Shown here piece after piece: positions 33,100 through 37,500 of a stretch of DNA of 37,500 bases; positions within the stretch are counted from its first letter, which is position 1, and each line of letters starts with the position of its first letter. The position numbers and the translations under genes were made by a program. The notes beneath the pieces are model-generated. The model did no database searches and was not told where the DNA came from. It was given only the letters and a program-made list of their open reading frames with translations. Origin of the DNA: Chondrilla cf. caribensis. Lineage: Eukaryota; Porifera; Demospongiae; Chondrillida; Chondrillidae. The DNA lies in contig OZ026550.1 in assembly GCA_964020155.1 (NCBI GenBank), positions 2,941,352 to 2,978,851 on the forward strand, read 5' to 3'.

Positions 33100-34320
33100 A
33101 CATATTCCAATTATTTTTCAACAGTATAGAATTTTGTGTGTTTTGTTATCCATTTCTATCAGCTGCTTCACACATTTACAGTAAACAAGCACAAATCAAC
33201 CAAGTTAGTTGACCCTACCCAGGTAGAGTCAACTAATTAGTGACCCTCACATACCCACAAAACAAACAAGAATTGACAACAACAAGCAATGTTTACTGTT
33301 TCTATCTGATAATATGATGAAACAGCTGCAAGTCTGGATAACAGTTAAATAATAATTGGACAGTATATTAATAACCTGCTACGTGTGCATGTGTGTATGC
33401 ATGAGTGGTGTGTTTATGTGTGTATGGTGTGTACTTTTGCATACATACATTCATGTGGGGGGATATATGCATGTATACATATACGTATGTGCATGTGCAC
33501 TAAAAAAAGAAATAGACTTTCATTTGCGCTAGAATGAGATAGGTTGAATCTTACATGCCACTGGCACATGCACAACATCATCATGAAAAACATTAAATTT
33601 TGATTTGCAAAGAGGGACAAAGCACTTGATGTGCATTCAACATGTATTATCATTAAATGTGATAGTATGCACTCTACATACACACTCTACACATGCAGAA
33701 TGATGTGAACTGTAAAATAGTAGCTGGGATACCATACATTAATGAAAACTTCAGTCATGCAGACTAGTCCACATAACAGGATATCAATTTCATATTCACA
33801 TGCATGCATAAGTACTTCCCTTCAGTATGATCAAATACGTATATACGTCTATTATTACGCATATTTAGGCATCAACTACTACGTACAGTGCTACCCACTT
33901 AATAGCCCACACTTCACTTTGGAAATCTTGGCCTATTATCTGTTTTGGCCTAATGTCCAATTCCGTACTAATTACACAGTACACAGTTAAGTTTACACAG
34001 CAATATTATTAAATATCACATCTGTTTGGAGTCTGTCATTAATCATTCCACCTGTAATATGTACGTACAATATATCTTACCCATTACAGAAGGTTGTCAA
34101 CAATAAGAAAGCTGGAGTTAACCATTATAATAACTTAAATATTATCCTGATACACCTTGACTTACTAGTGACATGGAACACACACACAATGACACACACA
34201 CATACACACTTTACACTTTGTACAATCACACATACCCACAGTCTGCATACACAATACTTACATGCATACATACATTCAAATATCAGCCATTGTTCTGCCG
34301 CATATACATATAGATTTACC
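33100..34320. other. Noncoding, with a short shared word
   Basis: No gene seen. 'gtgaccctcacatacccaca' followed by aaacaaac (about 33241) recurs at 37323, marking another dispersed repeat. TG-rich DNA occurs at 33380-33500 and CA-rich DNA at 34170-34260. Confidence 0.4.
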
Positions 34321-34328
34321 CACCCACT

Positions 34329-34410
34329 TACACCAATATTTACTACACTGTTTAGCAAAGTTATTGGATCAATATTCCATTTTCCAAAAGGTGTATCATA
34401 ATCCGACATT
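34329..34410 (-). other. Isolated minus-strand exon candidate
   Basis: On the minus strand atatccaccag precedes an 81-base open segment reading KMSDYDTPFGKWNIDPITLL and NSVVNIG, followed by gtaagt. It is in the orientation of the receptor kinase and could be an upstream ectodomain exon. Its phase (0) does not match the phase 1 start of the first receptor exon seen, so at least one more exon would be needed. Confidence 0.25.
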
Positions 34411-34419
34411 TTCTGGTGG

Positions 34420-35535
34420 ATATGTGAACGAGTCATGTACTGATATAGATATAGAATGAGTCAGTTGGATTTGACAGGGAAATGCAATACAGTTTATACC
34501 ACTATTAAATGTCGGAATGTTGCAAAGTAACTGTACATTGTGTAAGGCATCTCTTTTAGTACTTTGTGGTGTAAGTTGCAATTGTGGTGTTGACTGTCAA
34601 CGTTTTACCCACGCTAGCCAGTCATAGCTATCTCCTTGCACATTGTGATGTTGTGGGATACCCATTAGTCCAGGCCATTACTTCACATTTGGTCTATTAG
34701 AAGGAGCAAAAGCACTCTTTTCTTTTCGGAGATAAGCAGAAGTTTACATTCAGTTTAATCTATTATTATATTATATTTCATTTCATTTCATTTCTTTATA
34801 ATTCAATGAAATGAAATCTCAAATCCGATATGGTCGATCAGCGAAGACACTCCTGTTGAATAATGATCAATTTCTGACAAATATTCACTGTGATGCACGC
34901 AAGATTACTTTCACGATTCCAATTATAGTTTAATCTAGCTACATGCTGCATCACCTCATCTTAGATTAAGGGTACAGGTTTTTAATCAAAACGCCCGTAA
35001 GTTGAGCCTAAAACCTCCTGGACCAGTTTCTTTACTCGGGCCCCTCTGGTACACCTATAATATACGAAGTTTACAATTGAGGATGTATGGTCCTGAAGCT
35101 TAGAGCCGATAACCTCTAGTCAGCGTACCGTATTGGTACAGGGAAATTGTGGTGAAGGTTCGGCGGATCAACGAGTATCCACTGTAGCTACTGAGTAGCT
35201 AAATCTAGACATATCACAAACTCTATTATGGTCGAACCGGGTCCCGGTAGCATATGTTAGCATTAGCCTATCTGTGAAGGTTTGAAACATACAATAACGG
35301 ACCAGATGGATCTATAAAGTCCAAACCATAATCCAAACTAACCTGACTCAGTTTGTCCGTATTCTAAGACCAAAGACAAGATTAGTAGTCGATAACAGTA
35401 GCACATACTCCTATGAGTCTTGGGTAGACTACTTAAGCAAATATTAACCAGATGAGAATGACACTGTGTTATCGCGGTCTCTAGTACACATATTGATTTA
35501 ACGTGCAATAAAGTTTACTTTATCTTGTTTCTAGA
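34420..35535. other. Noncoding, with a solo MITE end
   Basis: No gene seen. Bases 35161-35187 (ggcggatcaacgagtatcca then ctgta) are a diverged copy of the right terminal repeat of the MITE at 25654-26097, without a recognisable left end. Confidence 0.4.
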
Positions 35536-35622
35536 GCTAGTCTCGCGTAGCCAGCCCCTTTTCCGGTAGGCTTCCTTATTTGGAAGCGGGAGAAGGGTCT
35601 GGTGCAAAACGCCGCTCCTTCT

Positions 35623-35932
35623 GTTACTGTTCCGTATCAAGTTGACTCCCCGTCCCAAGTTGACTCCAACACCTTTTAAGCGCCCGTAATAAACGCCTGC
35701 CCCAAGTAATAATGAAATGATCGCCTTTAAAGTTATAAAACTTACCGTCTGATCTTCATATGCAACCCCCAGTGCCATGAGTTGGAAACTACGCCGTCCG
35801 AAATCCCTCTTCGAAAGTAAAGCGTGTTTGCGCAATTCCTGGTGCCAACTTGGGGCAGGCGTTTATTACGGGCGCTTAAAAGGTGTTGGAGTCAACTTGG
35901 GACGGGGAGTCAACTTGGTACGGAACAGTTAC
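35623..35932. mobile_element. Foldback element with 85-bp arms
   Basis: Arms 35623-35707 and 35848-35932 are reverse complements with two mismatches. Each holds a direct pair of 'caagttgactcc' words and 'aagcgcccgtaataaacgcc'. The 140-bp centre is non-repetitive. The frames on both strands are shadows of the arms. A TAGTCTCGCGTAGCCAG repeat (35536) lies immediately to the left. Confidence 0.85.
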
Positions 35933-36007
35933 TGGTGTCCAGCGGAAGTAGGGACACTTGCTAAGTATCAATTGCTTTGAAGTGATTCAGTAATCGATCC
36001 ACACGAA

Positions 36008-36140
<133 letters not shown>

Positions 36141-36264
36141 TGTGCATGCACCTTTAGTATACGTACCCAGTGCACATTTTCATCAGGATGCTACAGTGTG
36201 TTTTACATGGATATGTATATCACATGACTGTCACATGATTGTCACATTGTTACTCTTCCCTCAG

Positions 36265-36326
36265 ATTCTGGTGACCAGATGAATGGTACGTACACAATCA
36301 GCAATCACCATGGACACATGAAGTGA
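36265..36326 (+). pseudogene. Exon-like segment X, copy D (frameshifted)
   Basis: The acceptor-like cttccctcag is followed by SGDQMNG, then an insertion relative to the open copy at 13367 changes the frame, which ends at TGA 36324-36326. Confidence 0.35.
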
Positions 36327-36434
36327 ATGTATCAAGACCTATATGCTTAAGAGTGTGTGTATGAAATGGTTGTCGAGTACAAAAGTGATTTGAATCTTTT
36401 CATTGTTAATTGAAAAGATTGTGTTCATATATCA

Positions 36435-36910
36435 ATATCAATCAATCAATAATTATTTGAGTGCACCACACCGGAAGGTGTTAGGACATACCATTGGTCC
36501 TATGTAGTACTATACATCAGTACACAATATCAGAATTAACTATGGAGTATCTGGTACACTAGTCCATCACAATTACAAAATAATGAGTTACACACCAAAT
36601 CTGGCTGACCACATTATGCTAAGATGATTTAAAATGTTATTCTTTGAACAGGCTTGTGATAATATGAACGCTGTCTTCTCTCTGTCACTCTTTCCTCTAA
36701 AACCATCCATCTCAGCGACTATATTAATTAATGGTATCCTTAAGTGTTCCCAGGTAGGGCACTGCAGCAGCCAGTGGCAGACATCTTCTATTTCCTCACT
36801 CTCACATTCTTTGCATATTCTTCTTTCCCTCTCCACTCCTTGCCACCTTCCCATTTCAATCTGAAACGGTGCTGTTCCTCCTCTCAATTTAACTAGCATT
36901 ATTCCTTCCT
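36435..36910 (-). mobile_element. 5'-truncated LINE 3' end
   Basis: Comparison with the empty site at 8145-8170 shows an insertion with ATATATCA on both sides as target duplication. The minus-strand frame 36899-36588 reads GGTAPFQIEMGRW, RRICKECESEEIEDVCHWLL and QCPTWEHLRIPL, the cysteine/histidine region found after the reverse transcriptase of many non-LTR elements. The 3' tail is a short ATTG-type microsatellite (ttgattgattgat), as in CR1/L2-like LINEs. Confidence 0.8.
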
Positions 36911-37253
36911 ATATATATATATCATATTAAGCTGAATGTGGCCATAGTTGTGATGTACACTCTATATCCACTGCACACATACTAGAGTGTAGCTGGTTGT
37001 ATAGCAGGCATCAGTGGTTTGATGGCACGTGTTCGCCTGTACCGGAAAATTAAATTCGAGCTTACGACTCTCGTTCTTGTATCCAAGCTTTATACCCTCG
37101 CTCTTGTATATTACATATTATTAAAGATATATGATATAAAATAACTTTAGTTGCTACTTGCACACGAAGTCATACGTACGTGACACGGAGAACAAAATAT
37201 ACGAAATATATAATAGGGGACTTGCCTTTTCTTCCTCTGTGCTTTGAGCACAA

Positions 37254-37315
37254 ATGTTGTTATCAAAGTTTGGGTTATCGGGAAAGTTTGCCTCTTTGGA
37301 GATTATGGGGATATA
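37254..37315 (+). pseudogene. Kinase-kelch relic, copy D
   Basis: About 62 bp from the ATG of the kinase exon, reading MLLSKFGLSGKFASLEIMGI and then a stop at the breakpoint. The leader 'gctttgagcacaa' is kept. DNA after about 37316 belongs to another repeat (shared with 33241) that continues out of the window. Confidence 0.85.
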
Positions 37316-37500
37316 ATAATAGGTGACCCTCACATACCCATAAAACAAACAATTGAGCTTTATTGGTAACATCTCAGGACACTGTGCAGACGTGAGTCTG
37401 AGTTGACAATTAAGTGGTCAATTGTTGACATGTCCATAATTGGATATCAGCTGGAATGAAGCCAAATTATGGGTCAACACGTTATTGCCTTCCTCATTTT
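37316..37500. other. Repeat DNA at right edge
   Basis: Begins 'ataggtgaccctcacatacc', the word also at 33241. No gene seen. Confidence 0.4.

Larger units (their letters stand above)
36150..37315 (+). repeat. Kinase-kelch block, copy D (tail of downstream unit plus kinase start)
   Basis: From 'cctttagtatacgtaccca' onward this matches 7880-8540 (copy A tail and copy B gene start), interrupted by a LINE fragment at 36435-36910 and ending inside the kinase exon. Confidence 0.85.

Noticed and set aside
35515..35980. Open frames on both strands ending in matching GVYYGRLKGVGVN peptides
   Set aside because: They are shadows of the two arms of the foldback element.

Overview
The window is eukaryotic and most likely from a sponge (Porifera, demosponge-like). 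The evidence is metazoan gene content (a receptor tyrosine kinase, a TKL kinase, CNOT9 and TRM6 fragments), short exons with GT/AG introns, an AT-rich background, dense dinucleotide repeats and many small DNA transposons. The phylum is inferred from the look of the receptor and kinase genes. No species is claimed.

Left half (1-20555): a tandem segmental duplication built from two kinds of block. The first block carries the last exons of CNOT9, the CCR4-NOT subunit also called Rcd1/RQCD1. It occurs at 1-2560 and again at 15591-20555. The second block carries a two-exon gene whose first exon encodes a TKL-type protein kinase plus a coiled-coil linker and whose second exon encodes a kelch propeller, followed by about 3 kb of repeated downstream DNA. 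Two copies look intact (2717-5525 and 8485-10999). A third is a 270-bp relic (13832-14102) and a fourth is a 60-bp relic at the right edge (37254-37315). Between the third kinase relic and the second CNOT9 block lie two exons from the C-terminal end of TRM6, the non-catalytic subunit of tRNA m1A58 methyltransferase. Both CNOT9 copies carry a 4-bp insertion in the same exon at different positions, so both look like pseudogenes. The functional gene is presumably elsewhere.

Middle (17569-22000): a 2.6-kb element with 12-bp terminal inverted repeats has inserted in the second CNOT9 block. It contains a second, nested inverted-repeat element, tandem repeats and a short three-exon gene tail. After the duplicated block ends at about 20555 come a dispersed repeat and a decayed LINE ORF1 (PHD-like finger plus RNA-binding part).

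Right half (22984-31196, minus strand): a receptor tyrosine kinase. Thirteen exons join in phase to give about 650 residues: orphan ectodomain, one transmembrane helix, juxtamembrane region, complete tyrosine kinase domain and C-terminal tail. The 5' exon with the signal peptide was not found. Its introns host two MITEs with TA target sites, a possible Helitron-type 3' end and a plus-strand group of exon-like segments.

Far right (31200-37500): mostly noncoding, with a decayed SAP-domain fragment, isolated exon candidates, an 85-bp-arm foldback element, a 62-unit GT tract, and another truncated copy of the kinase unit interrupted by a 5'-truncated LINE. No tRNA, rRNA or CRISPR was seen.
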